A stretch of DNA of 64,000 nucleotides from Verticiella sediminum (GTDB lineage Bacteria > Pseudomonadota > Gammaproteobacteria > Burkholderiales > Burkholderiaceae_B): NCBI RefSeq assembly GCF_007558815.1, contig NZ_VLTJ01000016.1, positions 27,404 through 91,403 on the forward strand, given 5' to 3'. Below the pieces are notes generated by a model, which saw nothing but the letters and a program-made list of their open reading frames with translations, did no database searches and was not told the DNA's origin. The position numbers and the translations under genes are program-made. Numbering within the stretch: the stretch's first letter is position 1; the number at the start of each line of letters is the position of its first letter. Shown here in pieces: positions 1 to 8,525 of the stretch.

Positions 1-124
1 CTGCCGGGCCCGAGCGGTCGTGCAGCAGTATGCGATCCACGTGCAGGAGGCTGCGCCCACCGCCGAGGTCCGCCACCACGTGCTCGTCCCAGATCTTCTC
101 GATGATGTTGCGGGCTTCAGGCAT
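1..124 (-). CDS. LeuC-like [4Fe-4S] dehydratase large subunit, N-terminal fragment
   Basis: Forty-one residues are readable from an ATG at 124 before the gene leaves the window. The opening NIIEKIWDEHVV followed by LLHVDRILLHD matches the usual N-terminus of LeuC-type hydro-lyases, which isomerise isopropylmalate or related hydroxy-acids. The iron-sulfur cysteines would lie outside the window, so function cannot be narrowed. The start overlaps the stop of the preceding lyase gene by 8 nt (ATGCCTGA), which implies co-translation in one operon. Placement after an isocitrate-lyase-family gene points to a catabolic hydratase rather than the leucine-pathway enzyme; that part is inference. Confidence 0.75.
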   Translation of the reverse strand, partial: MPEARNIIEKIWDEHVVADLGGGRSLLHVDRILLHDRSGPA

Positions 125-1007
125 CGGTGCGCTCCTGCAGGCCTGCCAGGTAGGCGCGCTCCAGAGCGAAGACCTGCTCGAACCCGGCCAGCCGCTTCAG
201 GGTGTCGAAGCTCGCCAGGGGCACGTCCGGGGAGCCGGTCTGGCCATCCCGCCGCAGGGCCGAGAGCGCCGCCTGCATGGCGTGGATGCCGGCCATCAGC
301 AGCGTGCCGGGCAGACTGACCCGTGCGATGCCCATGTCCTGCATCTCGGCGAAGGTGAATCGATCCGGAGACTTGCCTCCTTCCACCACATTGATCGCCA
401 CGGGGCCATGGATGCGCTGCACCGCCTCGCGCGCCAGCGATTTGTCGGTCATGCCGTCGATGAAGACCATCGCCGCGCCGGCCTGAAGATAGGCGTTGCC
501 CCGGCGCACGACGTCCTCGAGCCCGCCGATCGCGAGGGCGTCCGTGCGGGCATTGATCACGAAATCGGGATCGGTGCGCGCCTGGGCGCAGGCACGGATC
601 TTGGCCACGGCTTCCTCGATCGGCAGGACTGTCTTGCCGTCCAGGTGCCCGCAGCGCTTGGGCGCCTGCTGGTCCTCGATGTTGACGCCGGCGCAGCCGA
701 TGCGCTCGAACGCGCGCACCGCATACCAGGCATTGACCGCATTGCCGAAGCCGGTGTCGCCGTCGGCCATGACGGGTATGGCCACGGCGTCGACGATCGG
801 CTGGGTGGCGGCCAGCATGTCGGACATGGAAAGAAAGCCGTAGTCCGGCAATCCCAGCCGCGTCACCGACATGCCGAAACCCGAGCATTGGATGGCAGGA
901 AAGCCGGCCTGCTCCACCACCCGGGCCGAGAGGGGGTCGTAGGCGCCGGGCATGACCAGCAGCTCCGGTGCCAGGATCAGCCGGCGCAGTATCGTGGTCT
1001 TGTTCAT
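117..1007 (-). CDS. isocitrate lyase / 2-methylisocitrate lyase family protein
   Basis: A 296-residue TIM-barrel enzyme of the ICL/PEP-mutase superfamily. Visible motifs are the metal-binding DGDTGFGN (residues 82-89), IEDQ (110-113), PKRCGH (116-121) with the catalytic cysteine at 119, and INARTDA (151-157). KRCGH is the form found in C-C bond lyases such as PrpB; phosphonate mutases lack this cysteine, so cleavage of a 2-hydroxy tri- or dicarboxylate is likely. The start ATG overlaps the stop of the upstream YrdC-like gene (ATGA), and its own stop overlaps the LeuC-like gene. The exact substrate is not shown by the sequence. Confidence 0.85.
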   Translation of the reverse strand: MNKTTILRRLILAPELLVMPGAYDPLSARVVEQAGFPAIQCSGFGMSVTRLGLPDYGFLSMSDMLAATQPIVDAVAIPVMADGDTGFGNAVNAWYAVRAFERIGCAGVNIEDQQAPKRCGHLDGKTVLPIEEAVAKIRACAQARTDPDFVINARTDALAIGGLEDVVRRGNAYLQAGAAMVFIDGMTDKSLAREAVQRIHGPVAINVVEGGKSPDRFTFAEMQDMGIARVSLPGTLLMAGIHAMQAALSALRRDGQTGSPDVPLASFDTLKRLAGFEQVFALERAYLAGLQERTDA

Positions 1008-1762
1008 GCCGTGGCCTCCGTGAACGGACGCAGCCGGAATTCCTGCAAGTGGCCGGACGGGTTGGCGTCGCGACCGGGGTCCGCGGGCAGCTCGAGGCCG
1101 AAGTGACGCTGCAGCACGTCGGCGATCAGCTCGTAGCACGAGCCCATGCGCACCACGCTCAGATCGGTGAAATCGATGATCGTCGACGAGCGCCGATAGT
1201 GGTGGTAGCGGCGCAGCCCGTAGTCCAGTTCGATGTCCGCGATGGCTCGCAGTTCGGGTTGCACATCCTGCAGGCGGAACTTGGTGCCCGTGCCGGAGAG
1301 GTTGGCCGACGAACCGAATACCGGGTGGTTGGCCTCGCGGCTGAGCCGTCCGATCGCCGTATGGACCGGGCCGCCGTTGAGCAGCATGCCGATGGTGCCG
1401 TTCGCGGTGCTTGCTCGCAGCAGGGCAGGCTCGATCGCGCGGATCAGGGGGTGATCCGCGCGGTAGGGCGCGATGACGCCCATCGGCAGGTCGTAGTCCT
1501 CGGTCACGCACTCGATCATGTCCTGCCGGCGTTGGTCGAGGACATGGATCTCCCGCTGGCCGACCTCGTCGGTGATCAAGGCATTGCGCTTGTGCGGGCC
1601 GCGCTCCTTGGCCCGGTAGATGCGTTCGAGCGCCTCGGGCGAGCCGCCCCAGATGCCGTAGCCCACGGTGTTCGGGCAGATCGCGATGCCTGCGCCGTGC
1701 AATACGGCGAAGACGCGTTGGATGTCCTTGTCCAGGTCGGGCCGGCCGCTGCCTGTCGTCAT
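1004..1762 (-). CDS. Sua5/YciO/YrdC-family protein in a catabolic operon
   Basis: A 252-residue protein with the YrdC-domain signatures KERGPHKR near residue 60 and SSANLSGTGT in the second half. The family binds nucleotide and RNA and includes threonylcarbamoyl-AMP synthases. I chose ATG 1762 because AAGGAG lies six bases upstream; a longer reading from 1795 adds 11 residues without a better site. It heads an operon with a lyase and a LeuC-like dehydratase and faces a LysR gene, which is odd company for a tRNA-modification enzyme. The housekeeping tsaC is probably elsewhere, and this copy may serve the pathway. That role is inference. Confidence 0.7.
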   Translation of the reverse strand: MTTGSGRPDLDKDIQRVFAVLHGAGIAICPNTVGYGIWGGSPEALERIYRAKERGPHKRNALITDEVGQREIHVLDQRRQDMIECVTEDYDLPMGVIAPYRADHPLIRAIEPALLRASTANGTIGMLLNGGPVHTAIGRLSREANHPVFGSSANLSGTGTKFRLQDVQPELRAIADIELDYGLRRYHHYRRSSTIIDFTDLSVVRMGSCYELIADVLQRHFGLELPADPGRDANPSGHLQEFRLRPFTEATA

Positions 1763-1850
1763 GCTTGTCTCCTTCGACGCGAACGTCGTGTGCATTCGTA
1801 CTTGCCTGGACAGCTATGCTACGCATCCCTAAGATAAGAAAAAGCGATTT

Positions 1851-1873
1851 ATCCTTGATCGGAAAGTAAGGAT
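1851..1873. promoter_or_regulatory. LysR T-N11-A box
   Basis: A perfect inverted repeat, ATCCTT-N11-AAGGAT, lies in the 169-bp gap between the divergent YrdC-like operon and the LysR gene. Its arms and 11-base spacing fit the LysR-family T-N11-A consensus. It is the probable site at which the adjacent LysR protein controls the operon and itself. Confidence 0.75.
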
Positions 1874-1931
1874 CGCTAATGTATCGAGCACACGCCATCG
1901 GGCGAGAGCGGCCCACTTGCAGGAGACCTTC

Positions 1932-2810
1932 ATGAAGCTGGGCAACCTGCCTACCTTGCAGGCCGTGGTGCGGCGGGGCAACTTTGCCGCCGCCGCGCAG
2001 GAAATGGCGTTGACGCCGAGCGCGGTGAGCCAGCAGATGCGCCAGCTCGAGGATTATTTCGGCCAGCCGCTGTTCGACCGGTCGGGACGGGCGGTGAAGC
2101 CGACGCCGTTCGCGCTGGAGCTCGTCGGCACGGTCGAGCAGACCCTCGCCGATCTGGAGTCGCTACGCGACAGGAGCCTGCCGGAGGCGGCCGGCAGACT
2201 GAGGCTAGGCGTCATCAACAGTGTGATGCTGTCCACGCTGCCCGCCATCCTGCGCGCCATGACCGAGCGGCATCCGGGCATCCATGTCGTCCTGGAGCCC
2301 GAGAACACATCCGGGCAGTTGCTGGAGTCGATCAAGGCGGGCGACATCGACGCCGCGCTGGTCGTGAATCCGCAGGCGGGCGTATCGCGCAAGCTGATGT
2401 GCGATACGTTGGCGCAAGAGCCTTTCGTGCTCCTGTACCCGAAGGAAGGCCGCCGCCGCCTCTCGGCCGAGGCCGCCATGGCCAGGTGGCCGTGGGTGCG
2501 CTACAACGGCAGCCTCGAGGGCGGGCGCATGGCCTCGGCCTTCGTGCGCCAGGTCGTGCCGGGCCTGCAGCCGCGCTACGAGATCATGACGGCGCAAGGC
2601 GTGGCCGGCCTGGTCTCGGAAGGGCTCGGCTTCTCCGTGATTCCCTTGTCCAGGCAATTGCGGCTCTCGGCGAGCGCGGTTGCATGCATTTCGCTGGAGC
2701 AGCGCATGCCGCGGCGGCAGATCGTTCTGGCCCGTCGGGCCGCGGACGCCGACAGCCGCCGCATCAACGCCCTGAGCCAGTGTGCGCGGGAGGTCTATGC
2801 GGCCGGCTGA
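1932..2810 (+). CDS. LysR-family transcriptional regulator
   Basis: A 292-residue regulator with an N-terminal winged helix-turn-helix (residues about 4-60, including AAAAQEMALTPSAVSQQMRQ) and a periplasmic-binding-like effector domain. I place the start at ATG 1932 because AGGAG at 1921-1925 sits six bases upstream; an in-frame TTG at 1917 lies before that site. It is divergent from the lyase operon and next to a T-N11-A box, so it probably activates that operon in response to a pathway acid. The stop at 2810 is 31 bases from the stop of the convergent P450 gene. Confidence 0.88.
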   Translation: MKLGNLPTLQAVVRRGNFAAAAQEMALTPSAVSQQMRQLEDYFGQPLFDRSGRAVKPTPFALELVGTVEQTLADLESLRDRSLPEAAGRLRLGVINSVMLSTLPAILRAMTERHPGIHVVLEPENTSGQLLESIKAGDIDAALVVNPQAGVSRKLMCDTLAQEPFVLLYPKEGRRRLSAEAAMARWPWVRYNGSLEGGRMASAFVRQVVPGLQPRYEIMTAQGVAGLVSEGLGFSVIPLSRQLRLSASAVACISLEQRMPRRQIVLARRAADADSRRINALSQCAREVYAAG

Positions 2811-2841
2811 GCCAGGGCTAGGGCGGCGATGAGGCGCACGC

Positions 2842-4104
2842 TTACGCCGGTATCCGCACCGGCAGCGCCGTGTACCCGTGCACGAAGGTCGAGCGCACGC
2901 GCACCGGCTCGCCCATCACCTCGATCGTCGGGAAGCGCTTCAGTATCTCCTCCCACAGGATGCGTAGCTGCAGTTCGGCGAGCCGGTTGCCTACGCAGCG
3001 ATGGATGCCGAAGCCGAACGACAGGTGCTGGCGGGCCTGCGGACGGTCGATCAGGAAGCGGCCGGCGTTGGCGATCGCGTCCTCGTCGCGGTTGCCCGAG
3101 AGGTACCACATGGCCAGCTTGTCGCCCTTGCGGATGGTCTTGCCGCCCAGCTCCACGTCCTGCAGGGCGGTGCGCCGCATGTAGGCGAGCGGGGTCTGCC
3201 AGCGGATGATCTCGGAGACCATGTTCTCGACCAGACCGGGGTTGGCGCGCAGCTTGTCCCATTCGGCCGGGTTCTCGCTCAGGGCCAGCAGGCCGCCGGT
3301 CATGGAGTTGCGCGTGGTGTCGTTGCCGCCGACGATGAGCAGCACGAGGTTGCCCATGTATTCGCGCGGCCCCATGTTGCGGGTCTCGGGGTTGTGCGCC
3401 AGCATCGAGACCAGGTCGTGCGCGGGTGGTGCGTTGACCCGCTCGTTCCAGAGCCGGGTGAAGTAGGCGAGCATGTTCTGCAGCTCGGCGCGGCGCTCCT
3501 CGGGGCTGGGCGCGCGCGGGTCGACCGCCTGGTTGGAGGTGGCCACGTTGGACCAATGGGTGAGCAGGCGGCGGTCTTCCAGCGGAAAGTCGAACAGGGT
3601 GGCCAGCATCAGCGTGGTCAGCTCGATCGAGACCTTGTCGACCCAGTCGAAGGTCTCGCCGCGCGGCAGGCTGTCCAGCACGCGACAGGTGCGCTCGCGG
3701 ATCAGGTCCTGCATGTTGGCGAGGTTGCCCGGCGAGACGATCGGGCTGACGGCCTTGCGCTGCACGTCGTGCTGCGGCGTGTCCATGGCGATGAACATCT
3801 GCAGCTTGTGCTCGTCCTCGGGCTCGTCGGTGAGTGTGATGCCGCCCTGGCGCCAGTCGGACGAGAAGATGCGATGGTGGGTCTCCATCTGCATGATGTC
3901 CTTGAAGCGCGTGACCGACCAGTAGCCGCCGACCAGAGGGTTCTCGGCATAGTGCACCGGGTCGTCGCGGCGCAGCCGCTCGAAGTAGTGATCGACGGTG
4001 CCTTGCTCGAAGTAGTCCGGGGTGGCGGGGTCGATGTCTTCCAGGCGCATCGAGAACGCGTGTTCGCGGGCGGCGGATTGTCGGGCCTGTTCTGTCGGTG
4101 TCAT
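2842..4104 (-). CDS. cytochrome P450, CYP153-type alkane/terminal hydroxylase
   Basis: A 420-residue soluble bacterial P450. Motifs in order: I-helix GGNDTT (259-264), ExxR at E298-R301, and the heme pocket FGFGIHRC with ligand Cys370. The stretches GNDTTRNSM, SEIIRWQTPLAYMRR and HRCVGNRLAELQLRILWEEI strongly resemble CYP153 enzymes, which put a hydroxyl on the terminal carbon of medium-chain alkanes, fatty acids or terpenes. AGGAGGAG precedes the ATG. The ferredoxin gene lies 22 bp upstream on the same strand, as expected for a three-component class I system. No ferredoxin reductase gene is nearby, so electrons must come from a partner encoded elsewhere. Confidence 0.92.
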   Translation of the reverse strand: MTPTEQARQSAAREHAFSMRLEDIDPATPDYFEQGTVDHYFERLRRDDPVHYAENPLVGGYWSVTRFKDIMQMETHHRIFSSDWRQGGITLTDEPEDEHKLQMFIAMDTPQHDVQRKAVSPIVSPGNLANMQDLIRERTCRVLDSLPRGETFDWVDKVSIELTTLMLATLFDFPLEDRRLLTHWSNVATSNQAVDPRAPSPEERRAELQNMLAYFTRLWNERVNAPPAHDLVSMLAHNPETRNMGPREYMGNLVLLIVGGNDTTRNSMTGGLLALSENPAEWDKLRANPGLVENMVSEIIRWQTPLAYMRRTALQDVELGGKTIRKGDKLAMWYLSGNRDEDAIANAGRFLIDRPQARQHLSFGFGIHRCVGNRLAELQLRILWEEILKRFPTIEVMGEPVRVRSTFVHGYTALPVRIPA

Positions 4105-4126
4105 GGTGTCTCCTCCTGGCGGGGGC

Positions 4127-4447
4127 TCAGTGCTGGCCTTCGGGCAGGCGCACTTCGATGCCGTCCAGGGCCGGTGTGACGGGGATCTGGCAAGCCAGGC
4201 GGGAGCTGTCGCGCCGCTCGCTGGCCAGGCCGAGCATGTCGTTCTCGAACTCGCTCATGGCCGGCAACTGGCCGGCCCAGGGGGCTTCGATGTAGACGTG
4301 ACAGGTGGCACAGGCGCACTGGCCGCCGCAGTCTCCGTCGATGCCGGGTACGCCGTTGTCGACGGCGGCGCGCATCAGCACGGTGTCCGGTGGAACCTGG
4401 ACGGCGTGGCGTTCGCCGCTGTAGGCAATGAAATTGACGGTGGGCAT
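4127..4447 (-). CDS. [2Fe-2S] ferredoxin, adrenodoxin/putidaredoxin type
   Basis: A 106-residue electron carrier. The cluster ligands follow the C-x5-C-x2-C-x36-C pattern of vertebrate-type ferredoxins: Cys40, Cys46, Cys49 and Cys86, with an additional Cys44 between them. It lies immediately upstream of the CYP153-type P450 and is almost certainly its redox partner, passing single electrons from an NAD(P)H-dependent reductase. The start ATG at 4447 gives the usual family length. Longer readings upstream run into non-coding sequence and the TetR gene. Confidence 0.92.
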   Translation of the reverse strand: MPTVNFIAYSGERHAVQVPPDTVLMRAAVDNGVPGIDGDCGGQCACATCHVYIEAPWAGQLPAMSEFENDMLGLASERRDSSRLACQIPVTPALDGIEVRLPEGQH

Positions 4448-4536
4448 GGTCGTTCTCGCACTCCTTCGGCTGGGTGGTGCAGGCCTGCGCCGCGCGAGGC
4501 GGGCAACGCAGGCCTGCGACGGCTGCCGCCTCGTTG

Positions 4537-5277
4537 TCAGTTCCGAGGCTGGCAGGCTTCGCGGCCTTCCCCGGCCGCCCGCAGGGCGTCGGGCATGGGG
4601 CCGGCGGTGTTCAGGCAATGCAGCACGATGCTGCTCAGCCAGAATTCGAGATGAGGGTGGTCCAGCGCCAGTACGGCCGGCTTGTGGGTGATGACGTTGA
4701 GCAGGTGGCCCGTCGCGATGTGCAGCCCGATCTGCAGGCGGGCCGCGGCGGCTTGCTTGTCGCGCCGCCGCGACTTGGCGAGGATGAGCCCGGTGTAGTG
4801 CGCGCTCAGCCACGCGCCGGCGTCGCGGATGGGCTGCCAGTCGCTGCCGCCGTTGATGCTGTATTCCAGCGCGGCGCAGAGCGGCCCCTCGTTGGCGCGG
4901 ATCACGCCGATATGGTGGCGCACGCAGCGCTCGAGCGTCTGCTGCAGGGTGAGGCCGCGCAGGCTGGCGGGATTGAGCACGCGCAGCGCCTGCTGGCGGA
5001 CCTCGTCGATGATCCGGTCGAGCAGGAATTCGAAATAGGCCTGCTTGTTCTTGAAGCGGATGTAGAAGGCGCCGACCGAGCAGCCGGACTGCGCGGCGAT
5101 CTGTGCGATCGAGACATCGTCGAAGCCGCCGGCGGACAGCAGGTGCTTGCCGGTCTGCAGCAGCTTTTCGCGCGTGCGCTCGGCGCGCGGCTGCCGGGTG
5201 GGCAGGGCCCGCTGGCCGTCGGGACGCGCGCGGGGCGGCGGCCCGTCGAGCAGGACATCGGCATGGGCGTCTTGCAT
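4537..5277 (-). CDS. TetR/AcrR-family transcriptional regulator
   Basis: A 246-residue regulator. The N-terminal HTH spans roughly residues 35-80 (TREKLLQTGKHLL, then IAAQSGCSVGAFYIRFKNK), followed by a helical ligand-binding domain. The ATG at 5277 is preferred over one at 5304 because the latter lies inside a palindromic operator. It is upstream of and co-oriented with the ferredoxin-P450 pair, separated by 89 bp, and probably represses it until a hydrophobic substrate or product binds. The ligand cannot be read from the sequence. Confidence 0.85.
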   Translation of the reverse strand: MQDAHADVLLDGPPPRARPDGQRALPTRQPRAERTREKLLQTGKHLLSAGGFDDVSIAQIAAQSGCSVGAFYIRFKNKQAYFEFLLDRIIDEVRQQALRVLNPASLRGLTLQQTLERCVRHHIGVIRANEGPLCAALEYSINGGSDWQPIRDAGAWLSAHYTGLILAKSRRRDKQAAAARLQIGLHIATGHLLNVITHKPAVLALDHPHLEFWLSSIVLHCLNTAGPMPDALRAAGEGREACQPRN

Positions 5278-5292
5278 CCTGCGGTCCCGAAA

Positions 5293-5308
5293 GTGAATGT
5301 GCATTCAC
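5293..5308. promoter_or_regulatory. candidate TetR operator
   Basis: GTGAATG-TG-CATTCAC is a 7-bp inverted repeat with a 2-bp centre, 15 bp upstream of the chosen TetR start. Its size and position fit an autoregulatory TetR operator. Binding by the adjacent regulator is inference. Confidence 0.6.
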
Positions 5309-5428
5309 AATAGGGGCGTGCGAACGGAACCGTCAATCGGGGCCGTCCCGAAAATCCGCCCATGCTAGGGAAAACGAGGAGAGAACGTGCCGGCGCGTGC
5401 TGCGTTCGTCGCAGGCGGGCGAGTTGCG

Positions 5429-6790
5429 CTAGCCGAGCGCCTGCGCAAGCGCGACCACGGCGGCGCGCCGGCGCGGCGTGTCCTGGTGGCTCTTGGCCAT
5501 CGAGCTCCACTCCGGGTGGCCGCGGGCGTCGCGCAGTTCCGTGGGCAGCGTTCCCTTGCGCAGTTCTTCGTCCTGCGCCGTGTCCAACGCCAGGGGTTGC
5601 TGTGCGGCGTGGCCGCGCGCCTCCAGCGCGCCGATCAGCCAGCGCTGGCGCAGGGCGAGCAGGCGCAGCACCGCGTCGTCCACCGTCAGCTCGCGCGCGC
5701 CCTTGAGCCGCCCCATGAAGCGTTCGCCGAAACGGCCCGCGGTCTGCCACAGGCCGCCCACCGCCGCACCCACCAGCGTGCCGGTTCCCAGGCTGAGGCC
5801 GCCGGTGGCCAGGTCCAGCGCGGCGCCCGCGGCGGCGCCGGCCGCGACGCCCTTGCCCACCTCGATACCCATGTCCTTGAGCGCTTCGGGATTGAAGAGA
5901 TCGTGTTCGAGGCGGGCGTTCCAGGCCGGCAGGTCGGCGCCGGCCAGATCGCTCTGCCGAAAGCCGTAGAGTGCGAGCAGCTCGAGCATGCAGCGCTGCT
6001 CGCGCTGGCGCACGAGGTTGCGCAGCGCTTCCTCGTGCAGGGCGACGGCCTGGGCCTCGGGCGGGCTGGGTACGCGCAGCGCGGCGCAGTCGATGAGCAT
6101 GTCGGCGACGATGCGCCCGGCCGCTTCGCGGCGCAGGATGCGATGCCGGGCGTGGTCGGCGATCAGCGCGGTCAGCATGGGCGCTGCCGAATCCAGCAGC
6201 GTGCCGAGCTTTTCATACAGCCGCTGTTCGCCGTCGACGGCCGGGGCCACCGTGTCGAATTCCACGATCGCGTGCAGGCCCAGGCGGGCCAGCGCGTCGC
6301 GCCATTCCGGCACGCGGTGGCCGGCCGCGCTCACGAAGTTGAGCACCGGCAGCAGGGGGCGGGCGCAACTGGCCAGCAGCGCGAGTTCGTCGCGATGCTT
6401 CTCCAGCACGGGATCGCGGGCGTCGACCACGTACAGGCCGGCGTCGCTCGCGGCGAGCTGGCGCAGCACTTTGGCTTCCTGCTCGAAACGCAGGGTGGCT
6501 TCGCGCGTCTGCAGAAAGCGTTCGATGCGGGCGGGGCCGTCCAGGCGCTCGCTCGGCGGCGCCAGGCTGTCGATGTATTCGTGCAGGGCGACCGCATCCT
6601 CCAGGCCCGGCGTGTCGAAGAGTTCGATCACCGCTTTGCCTTCGAGCAGCAGGGCGGCGGCCTCGACGTGTCGCGTGGTGCTGGGGCTGTCGGCCACCTC
6701 GCCGAATTCCGGATCGCGCGTCAGCGTGCGCAGCAACGAAGTCTTGCCGGTGTTGGTGTGTCCGACGACGGCGAGGCGTAGCGGTTTCAT
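5429..6790 (-). CDS. GTPase with C-terminal DUF3482 domain
   Basis: A 453-residue protein. The N-terminal Era/TrmE-like G domain shows G1 GHTNTGKTS (residues 10-18) and G3 DTPG; a candidate G4 region is less canonical. A glycine- and alanine-rich stretch around residues 305-345 (GKGVAAGAAAGAALDLATGG) looks like a membrane-associating hairpin. The gene follows a DUF2868 membrane-protein gene on the same strand, a pairing I know from other betaproteobacteria. The cellular role is not established. A 76-bp gap between the two genes contains a dispersed repeat. Confidence 0.85.
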   Translation of the reverse strand: MKPLRLAVVGHTNTGKTSLLRTLTRDPEFGEVADSPSTTRHVEAAALLLEGKAVIELFDTPGLEDAVALHEYIDSLAPPSERLDGPARIERFLQTREATLRFEQEAKVLRQLAASDAGLYVVDARDPVLEKHRDELALLASCARPLLPVLNFVSAAGHRVPEWRDALARLGLHAIVEFDTVAPAVDGEQRLYEKLGTLLDSAAPMLTALIADHARHRILRREAAGRIVADMLIDCAALRVPSPPEAQAVALHEEALRNLVRQREQRCMLELLALYGFRQSDLAGADLPAWNARLEHDLFNPEALKDMGIEVGKGVAAGAAAGAALDLATGGLSLGTGTLVGAAVGGLWQTAGRFGERFMGRLKGARELTVDDAVLRLLALRQRWLIGALEARGHAAQQPLALDTAQDEELRKGTLPTELRDARGHPEWSSMAKSHQDTPRRRAAVVALAQALG

Positions 6791-6795
6791 GTCAG

Positions 6796-6862
6796 CTCCG
6801 CGCGGCCGCCCGGCGGCGGCTGAAGCGCCCCCTGGGGGACAGCGAACGTCGTGAGCGCGGGG
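6796..6862. repeat. dispersed intergenic repeat, copy A
   Basis: A GC-rich element that shares the blocks GGCCGCCCGG, GAAGC, AGCGAACG and GTGAGCGCGGGG, in the same order and spacing, with 55450-55512. It contains the self-complementary pieces GGCCGCC/GGCGGC and GCCCCCTGGGGG. Both copies lie just after a minus-strand stop codon, like a REP-type or processing element. Confidence 0.6.
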
Positions 6863-6866
6863 ATCG

Positions 6867-8369
6867 TCATGTCAGCGTAGCGTCATTCGGAGGGGCGGCG
6901 AGCCAAGCGAGCGCCGTTTTGCCGTCGGTGCAGATGCCGGCGTCCGGCAGGCCGGCCTCGACCAGGCGCGCCCGCCATTGCTCGATACGCGCGGCCGGCG
7001 CCTCGCCGACGAGCCAGACCCGCGCATGCCGGGCCGAACCGGCGAGTTCCGCGGCCAGGCGAGCGGTGCCGCGATCCGGCGTCTGCGGCGCATGGCAGGC
7101 AATCAGCAGGCGCGCCGGAGGGTGGGCGGCGAATGCGTCGAGCAGTGCGCCGCGCAGCTTGCGGCCGTCGATGGTGCCCGCGTCGATTGCGTCGGCGGGC
7201 AGCGCCGGCGGCCATGGAAGGTCCGCGGGCAGCTCGATGGCGACCAGTACCTGCGCCTGCGGTGCATCGAGGCGCTCGCGCAGGCCCTCGGGCAGGGGCG
7301 TGGCGCCGGCCGCGGGCAGGGTCGAGGCATCGCCGGCCGAGGGAAACTGCGAGGGTGTCGCGTCCGTCACGCCCAGGCGCGCGCTGCTGGGCTGCAGGCG
7401 TTCGCGCAGTACGGCGAAAGTGGCGTCGTCGGTGTCCACGCGCAGCCGATGGCGCCGCGCCAGCAGCAGGGCCGCGCAGGCGAGGAGGGCAAGCGCGCGG
7501 GGCAGCACGCCGTAGACCACCAGGCAGCCCAGCAGCCAGTTCGACCACAACACTTGCGCCGGCGCATCGAGCGGCATGGCCGCGCCGCTCGCGCGAACGA
7601 TGTCGGGCCCGGGTACGGGAAAGCCGAAAAGCGCCGGCAGGCGGCCGAGCGCCTGGGTCAGGCCGACGAAGGTGTCCGGCCCGAGCAGCGTGGTTTCCCA
7701 CACGAAGCCGTAGCGGCGCGTCGCCAGCATGGCAACCAGCGTGAGCAGGGCGGAAAGCAGGGCCAGCAGCCACCAGGCGTTGGCAAAGCAGCCCACGCCG
7801 GCGCGCAGCATGCCGGCGCGGCCGAGCAGCGCGAACAGGGCGCGCGGCAGCAGGGCCGCCGCGGCGGGACGGCTGCCGTCGAGCCGTGTGCCGGCGGCGG
7901 CCACGGGCGGCAGACGCGACAGCCGTGTCGCTGCGCCGAGGACTGCACGCACGAGCACACTGCCGACGCGCTCGCCCCAGCCCATGCCGACCAGCCAGAC
8001 GATGAAGGTGAGCGCGTGCAGGCCCAGCAGCCCGCCCAGGGCCCAGAACAGATTCACCGGCCGGCTGCCGTCGCCCAGCGCGGCGGCGGCCGCACCCGCG
8101 CCGGACAGCACCGCGATCAGGCAGGCGAGTGGGCCGAGCAGCCAGGCATTGTCTCGCCAGCGGCGGGCAATGGCGTCGAGCCCTTCGCGCTTGGCGAGCT
8201 CGACATTGCGGCGCAGCAGCGCCGTCTCCACCGGCAACCCGCTGTGGCGCAGATGCCGCACGATCTCGCTGTCTTCATAGGGCCCCCAGCGGTGCTCGGC
8301 CATGCGTATGGTCTCGGCGAGCCAGGCGGCGTAGCGGGGCAGCGGGGAATCGTCGGCGTAGCGTGTCAT
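6867..8369 (-). CDS. DUF2868 membrane protein, partner of the DUF3482 GTPase
   Basis: About 500 residues from the ATG at 8369. Four hydrophobic segments are visible: around WLLGPLACLIAVLSG, GLLGLHALTFIVWLVGMGW, WWLLALLSALLTLVAML and LGCLVVYGVLPRALALLACA. A soluble C-terminal half of about 170 residues follows and ends in a region with predicted alternating strands. Neither possible start (8369 or 8432) has a clear ribosome-binding site; I took the shorter because its N-terminus, MTRYADDSPLPRYAAWLAE, looks like folded protein. Probably an inner-membrane component acting with the downstream GTPase. Confidence 0.75.
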   Translation of the reverse strand: MTRYADDSPLPRYAAWLAETIRMAEHRWGPYEDSEIVRHLRHSGLPVETALLRRNVELAKREGLDAIARRWRDNAWLLGPLACLIAVLSGAGAAAAALGDGSRPVNLFWALGGLLGLHALTFIVWLVGMGWGERVGSVLVRAVLGAATRLSRLPPVAAAGTRLDGSRPAAAALLPRALFALLGRAGMLRAGVGCFANAWWLLALLSALLTLVAMLATRRYGFVWETTLLGPDTFVGLTQALGRLPALFGFPVPGPDIVRASGAAMPLDAPAQVLWSNWLLGCLVVYGVLPRALALLACAALLLARRHRLRVDTDDATFAVLRERLQPSSARLGVTDATPSQFPSAGDASTLPAAGATPLPEGLRERLDAPQAQVLVAIELPADLPWPPALPADAIDAGTIDGRKLRGALLDAFAAHPPARLLIACHAPQTPDRGTARLAAELAGSARHARVWLVGEAPAARIEQWRARLVEAGLPDAGICTDGKTALAWLAAPPNDATLT

Positions 8370-8525
8370 GTAGGAGACGGATGGGCGGGCAGGGCTGAGT
8401 TTATTGCATCGCGCCGGCGCCAACACTGGCATGCGCGCGCAACATGTCGTTTAATCCAGCTACATACAAAGAAACAAAAAGCATGCACCGCGCCCGCCAG
8501 GCCGTGCCCGCCCCGAGATTTGTCG

